64,000 nucleotides of DNA from WHSV01 sp050694055 (GTDB lineage: Bacteria; Actinomycetota; CADDZG01; WHSQ01). The DNA lies in assembly GCA_050694055.1 (NCBI GenBank), contig JBOGWX010000161.1, forward strand, positions 1-64,000, in the 5' to 3' direction. The notes under the pieces are model-generated. The model saw only the letters and a list, made by a program, of their open reading frames with translations. It did not search any database and had not been told where the DNA came from. The position numbers and the translations under genes are program-made. This document shows positions 36,775 to 45,245 of the stretch, in pieces. Each line of letters begins with the position of its first letter. The first letter of the stretch is position 1.

Positions 36775-38205
36775 ATGGCTACGAGGCAACGAAACGCAGA
36801 CGTTCACTACTGCACCGCCTGTGGGTTCAGCTCACCTCGATGGTTCGGGCGCTGCCCCGACTGCGGCGAGTGGAGCTCGGCCGCCGGGGGCTCCCAGGCG
36901 GGTGACTCGACGGGGGCGGAGGTCACGACGCTGGCAGACAGCCACTGCGATGTCGAGCGCCTGGCGACCGGTATCGGCGAGGTCGACCGCGTCGTCGGCG
37001 GCGGGCTGGTCGCAGGCGGCGCCGTGCTGCTGGCGGGCGAGCCCGGGATCGGAAAGTCCACGCTGGTTCTGCAGTTGATCGACGGTCTGCTCGCGTCCGA
37101 CCGTCGCGCCCTTCTCATCACGGGCGAGGAATCGATAGGCCAGGTCGCTCTGCGCGCCGCCCGGCTCGGCGTTGCCCGCGCGCGTTTTCGCGCCGCTGCG
37201 ACCGCGTCGTTGCCCGAGGTGCTGAAGCTGTCCGCCGCCGAACGCCCCGACGTGCTGGTCGTCGATTCGGTCCAGACCCTCGAGAATCCAGAACTGGATC
37301 AGTCGCCCGGCTCCGTCGTCCAGGTGCGTGAGTGCGCCGCACGACTGGTGCGACACGCCAAGACGACAGGAACGTGCGTGATCCTCGTGGGCCATGTCAC
37401 CAAGGAGGGCACCGTCGCCGGACCAAAGGCGCTCGAGCACATCGTCGACTGCGTGCTTGCGCTCGAGGGCGAGCGCACCGGAACCGTTCGACTGCTCAGG
37501 GCGACCAAGAATCGCTTCGGATCCTGCGAGGAGACCGGTGTCTTCACCATGGGCGAACGAGGTCTCGAAGTGGTCGGAGACCCCTCGGCGATGCTGCTGT
37601 CCGATCGCCGGCCCGGCGTCTCGGGCTCGGTGGTCTTTTGCGGACTAGAGGGCACGCGGCCGGTGCTGGTCGAGATTCAGTCCCTCGTGGTCAAGGGGTC
37701 GCCTCCGAACGTGCGACGGGTGCCCATCGGGGTCGATGCCAAGCGTCTCGCCCTGCTGGCCGGCGTGCTTTTCAATCGAGTCACTCTCGACCTCTCCGAT
37801 AAGGATCTGTTCGTAGCCGCGGCCGGAGGATTCGTCGTGAGAGAACCTGCCGCCGACCTCCCGGTATGTCTGGCGCTTCATTCCGCGGCCCACAATGTTC
37901 CCGTCCCCGGCGATGTCGTGGCGATGGGCGAGGTGGGACTCGGGGGCGAGGTCCGTCGGGTCCCCGGTCTCGGGCGACGATTGACGGAGGCCGCTCGCCT
38001 CGGCTTTCGGCGCGCGCTCGTTCCGCCGGGAACCAAGCCGGCGGTACCCGGGCTGGAGGTCATCGAGGTGACCGACGTCGCATCCGCACTGCGCGCGACG
38101 ACGTCCACCACGCCGGCGCCGACCATGCACATCAATAAAGGACCGGCGAGAGCGGTTCCTAAAGGTGCTTCCAAGCCGGAGCTAGGGCCGGTCGTGGTAT
38201 CTTAG
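36775..38205 (+). CDS. radA: DNA repair protein RadA
   Basis: 476 residues from ATG 36775. The N-terminal zinc finger has Cys13, Cys16, Cys27 and Cys30. The RecA-like core has Walker A GEPGIGKS (88-95) and the RadA-specific KNRFG motif (245-249), followed by a Lon-like C-terminal domain (VPGDVVAMGEVGLGGEVRRV). It drives branch migration in recombinational repair. No clear ribosome binding site, so it may be leaderless. disA, which often follows radA in actinobacteria, is absent and carD comes next. Confidence 0.95.
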   Translation: MATRQRNADVHYCTACGFSSPRWFGRCPDCGEWSSAAGGSQAGDSTGAEVTTLADSHCDVERLATGIGEVDRVVGGGLVAGGAVLLAGEPGIGKSTLVLQLIDGLLASDRRALLITGEESIGQVALRAARLGVARARFRAAATASLPEVLKLSAAERPDVLVVDSVQTLENPELDQSPGSVVQVRECAARLVRHAKTTGTCVILVGHVTKEGTVAGPKALEHIVDCVLALEGERTGTVRLLRATKNRFGSCEETGVFTMGERGLEVVGDPSAMLLSDRRPGVSGSVVFCGLEGTRPVLVEIQSLVVKGSPPNVRRVPIGVDAKRLALLAGVLFNRVTLDLSDKDLFVAAAGGFVVREPAADLPVCLALHSAAHNVPVPGDVVAMGEVGLGGEVRRVPGLGRRLTEAARLGFRRALVPPGTKPAVPGLEVIEVTDVASALRATTSTTPAPTMHINKGPARAVPKGASKPELGPVVVS

Positions 38206-38308
38206 GAAACCCAAGACTTCGGCTTTCAGGCCCACCAGACCCTGCGCGGAGCGCGCTTTTCGCCCGTCTGGGAGCCTTTATCTAAAGGAACCGCAGGAGG
38301 TAGTTTGC

Positions 38309-38791
38309 GTGAGTTTTGCAGTCGGCGACAAGGTCGTGTATCCACACCACGGCGCAGCCATCATCGAGAAGCGTGAAAAGCGCGAGCTCATGGGCGAGAA
38401 GCGTGATTACTTCATTCTGAAGCTCGCCTATGGGGAGTTGACGCTGATGGTGCCGATCGACTCGACCGAGGAAGTCGGATTGCGTGCGATCACGCCTGCC
38501 AAGGAGATGCCCAAGGTCTTCAAGGTCCTCAGGAAGAACGAGCCCACCACGAACACCACCAACTGGTCGCGACGATTCAAGGCCAACGTCGAGAAGCTCA
38601 AGTCCGGAGACATCTACCAGGTTGCGGACGTCGTGCGGAGCCTTCATCAGCGGGACCGCGAGAAGGGCCTGTCCGCCGGCGAGAAGCGCATGCTCACCAA
38701 GGCCCGCCAGATCCTGGTGTCCGAGCTGACCTTCTCGAAGAACTGCAACGAGGAGGAGGCCGAGAAGATGCTCGACGAGGTGCTGGGATAG
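38309..38791 (+). CDS. carD: CarD-family RNA polymerase-binding transcription factor
   Basis: 160 residues from GTG with GGAGG eight bases upstream. The N-terminal RNA polymerase-interacting domain (FAVGDKVVYPHHGAAIIEKR) and the C-terminal helical DNA-binding region (NWSRRFKANVEKLKSGDIYQ) match CarD/CdnL at the usual length. It stabilises open complexes at rRNA and other housekeeping promoters. Its TAG overlaps the apparent ATA start of ispD. Confidence 0.95.
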   Translation: MSFAVGDKVVYPHHGAAIIEKREKRELMGEKRDYFILKLAYGELTLMVPIDSTEEVGLRAITPAKEMPKVFKVLRKNEPTTNTTNWSRRFKANVEKLKSGDIYQVADVVRSLHQRDREKGLSAGEKRMLTKARQILVSELTFSKNCNEEEAEKMLDEVLG

Positions 38792-39468
38792 CCGATCGGA
38801 CGTCGGCGTCGGTCGCGGCGATCGTCGCGGCAGGAGGGCGCGGCGAACGGGCGCGTGGCGCAACGCTCAAGCAGTTTGACGATCTCGGCGGCCGGCCCCT
38901 CGTTGCCTGGTCACTCGACGTTCTAGTTGAATCGGGCTGCGATCCGATAGTTCTGGTAGTGCCCCCGGAGTCCGTCGAGCACGCTCGTGGTTCGTTCGGT
39001 GGTCGTTGCGTCGTGATCGCCGGTGGCGGCCGGCGGCAAGAATCCGTACGCAACGGCTTGAATGAGGTCGAGACCGAATACGTCGTGGTGCACGATGCTG
39101 CACGCCCGTTCGTTACCGTCGACATGATCGAGCGCACTCTGTCCTCGCTGGACGATGCCGACGGAGCGATCGTCGCGGTCCCCCTGGACGAGACCCTGAA
39201 ACTAGTAAACGGTGACGTGGTCGAGTCAACGGTGAGCCGCGCCCACCTGTGGCGCGTCCAGACCCCCCAAAGCTTTCGCACAGGACCGTTGCGCGAGGCA
39301 CACGACAAGTCGGCTGCCGAGGGCCTCGAGGTGACGGACGACGCTTCGTTGATCGAGCACTACGGAGGACGCGTGGTGGTCGTGCACGGCACGCGAGCAA
39401 ACCTCAAGTTGACCTACCCCGAGGATTACGTCATCGCCGAATCGATCCTGAAGAACCGGAAGCAGTGA
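38788..39468 (+). CDS. ispD: 2-C-methyl-D-erythritol 4-phosphate cytidylyltransferase (IspD), non-canonical start
   Basis: The protein begins ASVAAIVAAGGRGERARGA, carrying the Gly/Arg-rich CTP loop and the Lys of LKQFDDL, and continues with VVHDAARPF and VWRVQTPQ-like LWRVQTPQSF; about 226 residues in all, normal for IspD. No ATG, GTG or TTG stands in frame before this conserved start. The best candidate is ATA 38788, which overlaps the carD stop (ATAG) with GAGGTG five bases upstream; ACG 38800 is another. A start at an ATG further inside would delete the CTP loop. Third step of the MEP isoprenoid pathway; coupled to ispF downstream. Confidence 0.88.
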   Translation: MADRTSASVAAIVAAGGRGERARGATLKQFDDLGGRPLVAWSLDVLVESGCDPIVLVVPPESVEHARGSFGGRCVVIAGGGRRQESVRNGLNEVETEYVVVHDAARPFVTVDMIERTLSSLDDADGAIVAVPLDETLKLVNGDVVESTVSRAHLWRVQTPQSFRTGPLREAHDKSAAEGLEVTDDASLIEHYGGRVVVVHGTRANLKLTYPEDYVIAESILKNRKQ

Positions 39469-39962
39469 CGCGCGTCGGCATCGGGTACGACGTGCACGCG
39501 TTCGACGAAAGCCGTCCACTGATCATCGGCGGGGTCTTGATTCCGGAGTCTCCGGGTCTCGGGGGACACAGCGACGCCGACGTGCTGACCCATGCGGTCA
39601 CCGATGCTCTGCTGGGGGCCGCGGGGCTGGGCGATCTGGGGGAGCTTTTTCCGCCGACCGACGAATGGCAAGACGCGTCGAGCCTTTCGATCCTGGCCGA
39701 CGCCGCGCTGCGCGTGCGCGCTGCAGGATGGCGGGTGGGCAACGTCGACGCCACGCTCATAGCCGAGCGTCCGAAGCTGGGCGCCTACAAGGCCGGCATG
39801 GCGGTCAACCTAGCTGGTTCGCTCGACGTTGCTGCGGACGCCGTATCGGTCAAGGCGACGACCACGGATGGGTTGGGATTCACCGGTCGCGCCGAGGGAA
39901 TCGCCGCGCAGGCGATCGTGTTGATCGAGCGAAATGACCAAAAACCGGGGCAGTTAGGCTGA
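39465..39962 (+). CDS. ispF: 2-C-methyl-D-erythritol 2,4-cyclodiphosphate synthase
   Basis: 165 residues from a GTG that overlaps the ispD stop (GTGA). The metal ligands Asp9 and His11 in GYDVHAF, and His43 in GGHSDADVLTHA, and the substrate loop KATTTDGLGFTGRAEGI are intact. It forms MEcPP from the IspE product in the MEP pathway. ispD and ispF are separate coupled genes here, not a fusion. Confidence 0.95.
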   Translation: MTRVGIGYDVHAFDESRPLIIGGVLIPESPGLGGHSDADVLTHAVTDALLGAAGLGDLGELFPPTDEWQDASSLSILADAALRVRAAGWRVGNVDATLIAERPKLGAYKAGMAVNLAGSLDVAADAVSVKATTTDGLGFTGRAEGIAAQAIVLIERNDQKPGQLG

Positions 39963-39967
39963 GATCC

Positions 39968-41419
39968 ATGACGATCCGCATCTACGAATCGAGTCGACGC
40001 GAGGTGATCGACCTCGAACCGCGCGACGCCGGGCGGGTATCCATGTACGCATGTGGCCCCACCGTCTACAACCTCATCCACGTGGGTAACGCACGCACGC
40101 TCGTCTGGTACGACATGGTGCGCCGCTATCTAACCTACCGGGGATACGACGTGACCTACGTGATGAACTATACGGACGTCGACGACAAGATCATCGAGCG
40201 TGCCAGTATCGAGGGCATTCCAACCGAGGGCGTTACCCGCAAGTACACCCAAGCGTTCGAAGCCGACATGAGCGCTCTCCGTACTCAGCCGGCGACTCTG
40301 ATCGTGCGCGCCACGGACCACATCGCCGACATGGTGACCGCGGTTGCCGGTTTGATCGACAGGGGCCTTGCCTACGAAGCCGACGGCAACGTGTGGTTCG
40401 CAGTGGACAAGTTCGACGGCTACGGGAGGCTTTCGGGCCGGACTCTCGACGACATGCGCTCGGGTGATCGCATCGAACCGAGCCCGGGCAAGAGGCATCC
40501 CCTCGACTTCGCGCTGTGGAAGTCGGCCAAGGAGGGCGAGCCGTCATGGCCGTCCCCCTGGGCGCCGGGCCGCCCCGGCTGGCACATCGAGTGCTCGGTC
40601 ATGTCGACCAAGTATCTCGGCATGGGCTTCGATATTCACGGCGGTGGACGCGACCTCATCTTTCCGCATCACGAGAACGAGCTTGCTCAGGCCCAAGGGC
40701 TCGAGAGCGGTGACTTCGTCCGCTACTGGATGCATGCCGGGCTGGTGCAGATGGAGTCCGAGAAGATGTCGAAGTCGCTGGGAAACGTCGTGCTGGCGCG
40801 CGATGCCGTCGAGCAATACGGCGGCGAGGCCGTGCGTTACTGGATGCTGGCCTCATCCCTGCGAAGTCAGGCAATCTTCTCCGACGACACGCTCGATGAC
40901 GCCGCGCGCTCGCTCGAACGGTGGCAGACGTTTCTCGAGGTAGCGCGACATGCACTCGGTGACGACACCCCGGCCCGATCGACGACCTATCTGCGCCCAC
41001 TCGAAGATCCCGAGCCCGAGGGCGTGGGGGCCGAGTTCATCTCACGCTTCGTGGGCGCGATGGACGACGATTTCAACTCGGCGGAGGCCTTCGCTGCGAT
41101 CCATGAGCTCGTGCGCGAAGGCAACAAGCTCATCGAAGGAGCGCAGCGTGGTGACGAAGGCGAGCGAAAGTCACTCGCCGGTCTCCTCGAGGTCTTCCTC
41201 GAACTGACGTGGGTGCTCAACTTCCGGCTCGAGGTGAAGGCGGCCGACGCGGGACTCGTCGCCGACCTCGTGGAGTACCTACTCGAGTTGCGCGAGGCGG
41301 CGCGCGCCGCCAAGTCGTTTGAGCAAGCGGACGAGATTCGTCACCGCTTGATCGAACTCGGGGTCGCTATCGAAGACACACCCGCCGGTCCGCGGTGGCG
41401 CGTGAGTGACGCGGGGTAG
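39968..41419 (+). CDS. cysS: Cysteinyl-tRNA synthetase
   Basis: 483 residues. Zinc Cys29 in YACGPTVYN, the HIGH-type motif HVGN (38-41) and KMSKS (266-270) are in place, as is the GWHIECSVMS zinc-ligand region. It charges tRNA-Cys. The 3' end overlaps the rlmB start by 14 bases. MshC, the mycothiol paralogue, is excluded by the presence of the C-terminal anticodon-binding domain. Confidence 0.96.
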   Translation: MTIRIYESSRREVIDLEPRDAGRVSMYACGPTVYNLIHVGNARTLVWYDMVRRYLTYRGYDVTYVMNYTDVDDKIIERASIEGIPTEGVTRKYTQAFEADMSALRTQPATLIVRATDHIADMVTAVAGLIDRGLAYEADGNVWFAVDKFDGYGRLSGRTLDDMRSGDRIEPSPGKRHPLDFALWKSAKEGEPSWPSPWAPGRPGWHIECSVMSTKYLGMGFDIHGGGRDLIFPHHENELAQAQGLESGDFVRYWMHAGLVQMESEKMSKSLGNVVLARDAVEQYGGEAVRYWMLASSLRSQAIFSDDTLDDAARSLERWQTFLEVARHALGDDTPARSTTYLRPLEDPEPEGVGAEFISRFVGAMDDDFNSAEAFAAIHELVREGNKLIEGAQRGDEGERKSLAGLLEVFLELTWVLNFRLEVKAADAGLVADLVEYLLELREAARAAKSFEQADEIRHRLIELGVAIEDTPAGPRWRVSDAG

Positions 41420-42176
41420 CAAGCGGCCACTTCCCGACGACTCGGCCGTGCTGGCCGGCCGCCGCCCGGTGGTCGAGATGCTTCGGTCCGGTACGGTGCC
41501 CGAACGAGTCTTCATCGCACGGGGCGCGGCCCTGAAGGGCACGCTCGGGGAGGTTCGCCGTCGGGCCACTGAGCTCGGCGTACCGGTCCGGATGGTTCCC
41601 CGGTCGGAGATCGACGGTCTGGCACCCGGTGTGAACCATCAGGGAGTCGCCGCGATCACCGCGCGCTTCCGCTACACGCCGCTGGGCAAGCTCCTCGAGG
41701 GGCGCACGCCGACTCTGCTGTTTCTGGATGGGGTGATGGACCCCCACAACCTTGGCTCCCTGCTTCGCACGGCCGATGGAGCCGGTTTCGACGGCGTCGT
41801 CATCCCCGCCCACAGAGCCGTCGGTGTCACGGGAACCGTTCGCCGGATCTCCGCCGGCGCCGCGGAGGTGGTGGCAGTCGCGCGCGTGAACAACCTCGGA
41901 GTGGCGATCGACAAGGCGCGAGAGGCAGGCGTTTGGATCTTGGGACTGGACGCCGAGGGAGTCAACGACATCTGGTCGACGAATCTGGCCGAACCGCCGG
42001 TCGGAATCGTCTGCGGTGCAGAGGACAAGGGGTTGTCAAAGAGCGTGCGCGACAGGTGCGACGAACTGGTTCGTATTCCCCATCAGGGTTCACTCGAGTC
42101 ACTAAACGTCGGAGTTGCCGGCGCAATCGCAATGTTCGAAATAGCTCGAAGGCGAGCTTCTTCCGATACGCTCTAA
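41406..42176 (+). CDS. rlmB: 23S rRNA (guanosine-2'-O-)-methyltransferase RlmB, TrmH/SpoU family
   Basis: 256 residues from a GTG inside the cysS 3' end. The N-terminal substrate-binding domain (AVLAGRRPVVEMLRSG) is followed by the SPOUT knot: LDGVMDPHNLGSLLRTA (motif 1), IVCGAEDKGLS (motif 2) and IPHQGSLESLNVGVAGAIAM (motif 3). It methylates a 23S rRNA guanosine. Location next to cysS is the standard actinobacterial one. Confidence 0.93.
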   Translation: MTRGSKRPLPDDSAVLAGRRPVVEMLRSGTVPERVFIARGAALKGTLGEVRRRATELGVPVRMVPRSEIDGLAPGVNHQGVAAITARFRYTPLGKLLEGRTPTLLFLDGVMDPHNLGSLLRTADGAGFDGVVIPAHRAVGVTGTVRRISAGAAEVVAVARVNNLGVAIDKAREAGVWILGLDAEGVNDIWSTNLAEPPVGIVCGAEDKGLSKSVRDRCDELVRIPHQGSLESLNVGVAGAIAMFEIARRRASSDTL

Positions 42177-42229
42177 CCTCCATGCGCATTGCTGCATCGG
42201 CTATGTCGTGGACGTCAATGGGGGGTTGA

Positions 42230-42865
42230 GTGTCTAACGAAGGTGCCTTCATGGGCACGGACGAAGACCTGGTCGAACGCGCCCGCTCCGGGGACGATCT
42301 CGCCATCGAAACCATGCTCACCAGGTACCGGCACTATGCGCGCGCGAAAGCGCGCTCTTACTTTCTTGCCGGCGCCGACAAGGAAGACATCGTGCAAGAG
42401 GGCATGATCGGTCTCTACAAGGCGATCCGAGATTTCGACGCGTCTCACCAAACGGCTTTTCGTGCCTTCGCCGAACTCTGCATCACCCGCCAGATCATCA
42501 CGGCGATCAAGACGGCGACCCGTCAGAAGCACCAACCGCTCAACTCCTACGTCTCGCTCAACCGGCCGATCGGAGGAAGCGACGACGACGACCGGTCACT
42601 CGCCGACTCGATCGAGACCGCCGAGGTGTCGGACCCGGCCGAGCTGGTGATCTCCGCCGAGGAGGTTCAGGCCATCAAGGCACAGATGGGCGAGGTCTTG
42701 TCCGACCTCGAGATCGAGGTCCTCGAGCACTACATGGACGGGAAGTCGTACCAGCAGATCGCGGACCTGCTCGGCCGCCACGTTAAGTCGATCGACAACG
42801 CACTGCAACGCATCAAGCGCAAGCTCGAGCACCACATGGCCGAGCACAAAGCCATGCCCGCATGA
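42230..42865 (+). CDS. SigH-like RNA polymerase sigma factor (sigma-30 family)
   Basis: 211 residues from GTG with GGGGGG four bases before. Region 2 (MLTRYRHYARAKARSYFLAG, DIVQEGMIGLYKAIRDFD) and region 4 (LSDLEIEVLEHYMDGKSYQQ, then IADLLGRHVKSIDNALQRIK) match the SigH family of Firmicutes and deep actinobacteria rather than an ECF factor, and there is no adjacent anti-sigma gene. Promoter targets cannot be told from sequence. The gene lies between rlmB and tRNA-Thr. Confidence 0.85.
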   Translation: MSNEGAFMGTDEDLVERARSGDDLAIETMLTRYRHYARAKARSYFLAGADKEDIVQEGMIGLYKAIRDFDASHQTAFRAFAELCITRQIITAIKTATRQKHQPLNSYVSLNRPIGGSDDDDRSLADSIETAEVSDPAELVISAEEVQAIKAQMGEVLSDLEIEVLEHYMDGKSYQQIADLLGRHVKSIDNALQRIKRKLEHHMAEHKAMPA

Positions 42866-42908
42866 GCTTCAGGCCTCCGGCCATTCGCGTTACCCTGAGT
42901 GCCGTCCG

Positions 42909-42982
42909 GCCGGGTTAGCTCAGTCTGGCAGAGCAAAGCATTTGTAATGCTTAGGCCGTCGGTTCGAATCCGACACCCGGCT
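42909..42982 (+). tRNA. tRNA-Thr (anticodon UGU)
   Basis: Acceptor GCCGGGT pairs with ACCCGGC, discriminator U. The D arm starts TAGCTCAG, the anticodon arm is AAGCA-TTTGTAA-TGCTT with anticodon TGT, and the T arm is GTCGG-TTCGAAT-CCGAC. All stems pair. No CCA is encoded. A weak TTCAGG-N17-TACCCT lies 12 bases upstream. Confidence 0.97.
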
Positions 42983-43024
42983 CGTTGGCAGGCCTGCATG
43001 AGGACATGCATTAAGGAGACGTCT

Positions 43025-44305
43025 GTGGGGTCGGAGATCCTGACCGAACTGAAGGGGCCCGTCGGGGATTCGGCCTGGGCCACCGCCCTGGCGCAGCTCG
43101 ACGAGGTCGCCGAGCTCATGGGCCTCGCTCCCGGAGTGCACGAAACGCTGCGCTCCCCCAAGCGAGCCTTGCTCGTCGCCGTGCCGTTCCGCCGCGACGA
43201 CGGTTCGACCAAGGTCGTGCAGGGCTACCGAGTGCATCACAACGTCACCAGGGGGCCCGCCAAAGGCGGAATCCGTTACCACCCCTCGGTGGACCTCGAC
43301 GAGGTCAAGGCGCTGGCGATGTGGATGACGTGGAAATGTGCCATCGTCAATATCCCCTTCGGTGGCGCTAAGGGTGGCGTAACCGTGGATCCGAAGCAAC
43401 TATCCCGCGGCGAGCTCGAGCGTATGACCCGTCGCTATGCGAGCGAGATCCTCCCGCTTATCGGACCGGAGCGCGACATACCGGCTCCCGACATGAACAC
43501 GAACGAAGAGATCATGTCTTGGATCATGGACACCTACTCGATAAACCAGGGTTATTCCGTCCCCGGGGTGGTCACCGGAAAGCCGGTGGCGATCGGCGGA
43601 TCGAGGGGGCGGTCCGGAGCGACCTCGCGCGGGGTCATGTACATGATGTTCTCGATCTTGAAGCGTCTCGGTATCCAGGTCGAGGAGGCGTCGATCGCCA
43701 TTCAAGGATACGGAAAGGTCGGCGGCTTCGCGGCGCAATTGCTTCACGACTCGGGTTGTCGGGTAGTGGCCGTATCGGACGTCGAAGGCGGCATCTATCG
43801 GGAGAGGGGGCTCGACCCCGAAGCGATCAACCGCTACAAGCGAGAGTCGGGGACCGTGGTCGGCTTTCCGGGCGCGGACGCGCTCAGCAACGAGGAGCTG
43901 CTCGAGGTCGAATGCGACGTGCTCGTGCCCGCCGCCATCGAGGGTGTCATCACCGTCAAGAACGCCGATCAGGTCACGGCCCGCATCATCGTCGAGGCGG
44001 CCAACGGCCCGATCACTTTCGAGGGCGACAAGATCCTCAACGACCGGGGGGTCTTCGTGGTTCCGGACATCCTTGCGAACGCGGGGGGTGTGACCGTGTC
44101 CTACTTCGAGTGGGTTCAGGACATCCAGGCCTATTTCTGGAGCGAGGAGATGATCAACGCCCGTCTCAAGGAGATCATGGAGGGGGCCTTCGACGAGGTG
44201 TTCAAGCTCCACAAGTCCAAGGGCCTGACCATGCGCCAGGCAGCCCACTGGATCGGAGTCGGACGCGTGGCTGAGGCTCATTTGACCCGCGGCCTCTTCC
44301 CCTAG
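43025..44305 (+). CDS. Glu/Leu/Phe/Val dehydrogenase family protein, probably glutamate dehydrogenase
   Basis: 426 residues from GTG 43025 with AAGGAG seven bases upstream; the open frame further upstream runs through the tRNA. The substrate region GGIRYHPSVDLDEVKALAMW, the catalytic-lysine segment TWKCAIVNIPFGGAKGGV and the DMNTNEEIMSWIMD loop are typical of glutamate dehydrogenases, with a Rossmann motif IQGYGKVGGFAA. It interconverts glutamate and 2-oxoglutarate plus ammonia; NAD versus NADP preference cannot be read with confidence. Confidence 0.88.
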   Translation: MGSEILTELKGPVGDSAWATALAQLDEVAELMGLAPGVHETLRSPKRALLVAVPFRRDDGSTKVVQGYRVHHNVTRGPAKGGIRYHPSVDLDEVKALAMWMTWKCAIVNIPFGGAKGGVTVDPKQLSRGELERMTRRYASEILPLIGPERDIPAPDMNTNEEIMSWIMDTYSINQGYSVPGVVTGKPVAIGGSRGRSGATSRGVMYMMFSILKRLGIQVEEASIAIQGYGKVGGFAAQLLHDSGCRVVAVSDVEGGIYRERGLDPEAINRYKRESGTVVGFPGADALSNEELLEVECDVLVPAAIEGVITVKNADQVTARIIVEAANGPITFEGDKILNDRGVFVVPDILANAGGVTVSYFEWVQDIQAYFWSEEMINARLKEIMEGAFDEVFKLHKSKGLTMRQAAHWIGVGRVAEAHLTRGLFP

Positions 44306-44385
44306 GCGACCGGAGAGTCACGGAAGTTCGAAAAGCCTGCCCTAAATGACATGTCTGTAGTTTGGCAGGGCGTAGAGTGGTGGCC

Positions 44386-44655
44386 ATGGACGACCTTACT
44401 CAGCGAGACATCGAGATACTCGACTTCGAGCGCTCCTGGTGGAAGCATGCCGGGGTCAAGGAGCAGGCCATCACCGAGCGGTTCGAGATGTCGGCAACCC
44501 GCTACTACCAGATCCTCAACGAGCTGCTCGAGGACCCCGCGGCCATGGCCCACGATCCGATCCTGATCAAGCGCCTCAAGCGTCTGCGCAGCTATCGCCA
44601 GAAGCAGCGCGTCGCCAGATTGCTGGGCGCGGAGTACGAGTCAAGCCGGCGCTAG
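44386..44655 (+). CDS. DUF3263 family protein
   Basis: 89 residues. The sequence LTQRDIEILDFERSWWKHAG followed by KEQAITERFEMSATRYYQIL is the DUF3263 signature, a small helix-turn-helix-like actinobacterial protein. It is likely a DNA-binding regulator of the cell-envelope protein encoded just downstream (inference from conserved pairing with LytR_C genes). The ATG at 44386 is chosen because conservation starts there. Confidence 0.8.
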   Translation: MDDLTQRDIEILDFERSWWKHAGVKEQAITERFEMSATRYYQILNELLEDPAAMAHDPILIKRLKRLRSYRQKQRVARLLGAEYESSRR

Positions 44656-44681
44656 TGCAGGCTTCACCGGGGAGCTAGGCG

Positions 44682-45245
44682 GTGGGGAGGCATTCCTCTC
44701 CTCGGCAGTGGCGCTACTACACCTCCATCCTGAAGTACGCCCTGCCCTGGATTCTGGTCGCGCTGGTCGGCGTCTCGGCGGTCTGGGCCGGAGTGGGGGC
44801 TTTGGGCGACGACGAGCTCGACACCTCCAAGGGTCCTGCCGTCACGCGCGACGAGGCCCCCAAACGCAAATCGAAACCCGAGGTCGAACCCACACCGGTC
44901 GAGCCCGAGGACGAAGAGGCGGACGATAAGGAGGCGCGCGCGCCGGCCGAGGACGAGATCCCTCTCATCACGGAGGGAATGACGATCCAGGTTCTGAACG
45001 GCACTAATGTCGCGGGCGTCGATGAGGTCATGGCGGAGCGCCTGCAGAGACTCGGCTACCAGGTGGTGAACACGGCGCCCGCGGCGATCACTTACGCCGA
45101 GACCACGGTGCTGTGGTCCTACGCGGAGTCGGAGGAGGCGGCCGCGCGCCTCGCGCAGCGATTCGGGTGGCAGGTGAAGCCGAAGCCGGACAACCTCTCG
45201 ACCCAGGTCGCCCTTCACATCGTCGTCGGTTCGGACGAGACCTAA
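44682..45245 (+). CDS. LytR C-terminal domain (LytR_C) membrane-anchored protein
   Basis: 187 residues from GTG with GGGGAG upstream. A basic N-terminus and one transmembrane helix (ALPWILVALVGVSAVWAG) are followed by a ~50-residue Pro/Glu/Lys-rich linker and a LytR_C domain (MTIQVLNGTNVAGVDEVMAE ... GYQVV). The domain should face the outside, near the cell wall. It follows DUF3263 by 26 bases, the usual pairing. Its stop overlaps the stop of the converging lipoprotein gene. Confidence 0.8.
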   Translation: MGRHSSPRQWRYYTSILKYALPWILVALVGVSAVWAGVGALGDDELDTSKGPAVTRDEAPKRKSKPEVEPTPVEPEDEEADDKEARAPAEDEIPLITEGMTIQVLNGTNVAGVDEVMAERLQRLGYQVVNTAPAAITYAETTVLWSYAESEEAAARLAQRFGWQVKPKPDNLSTQVALHIVVGSDET

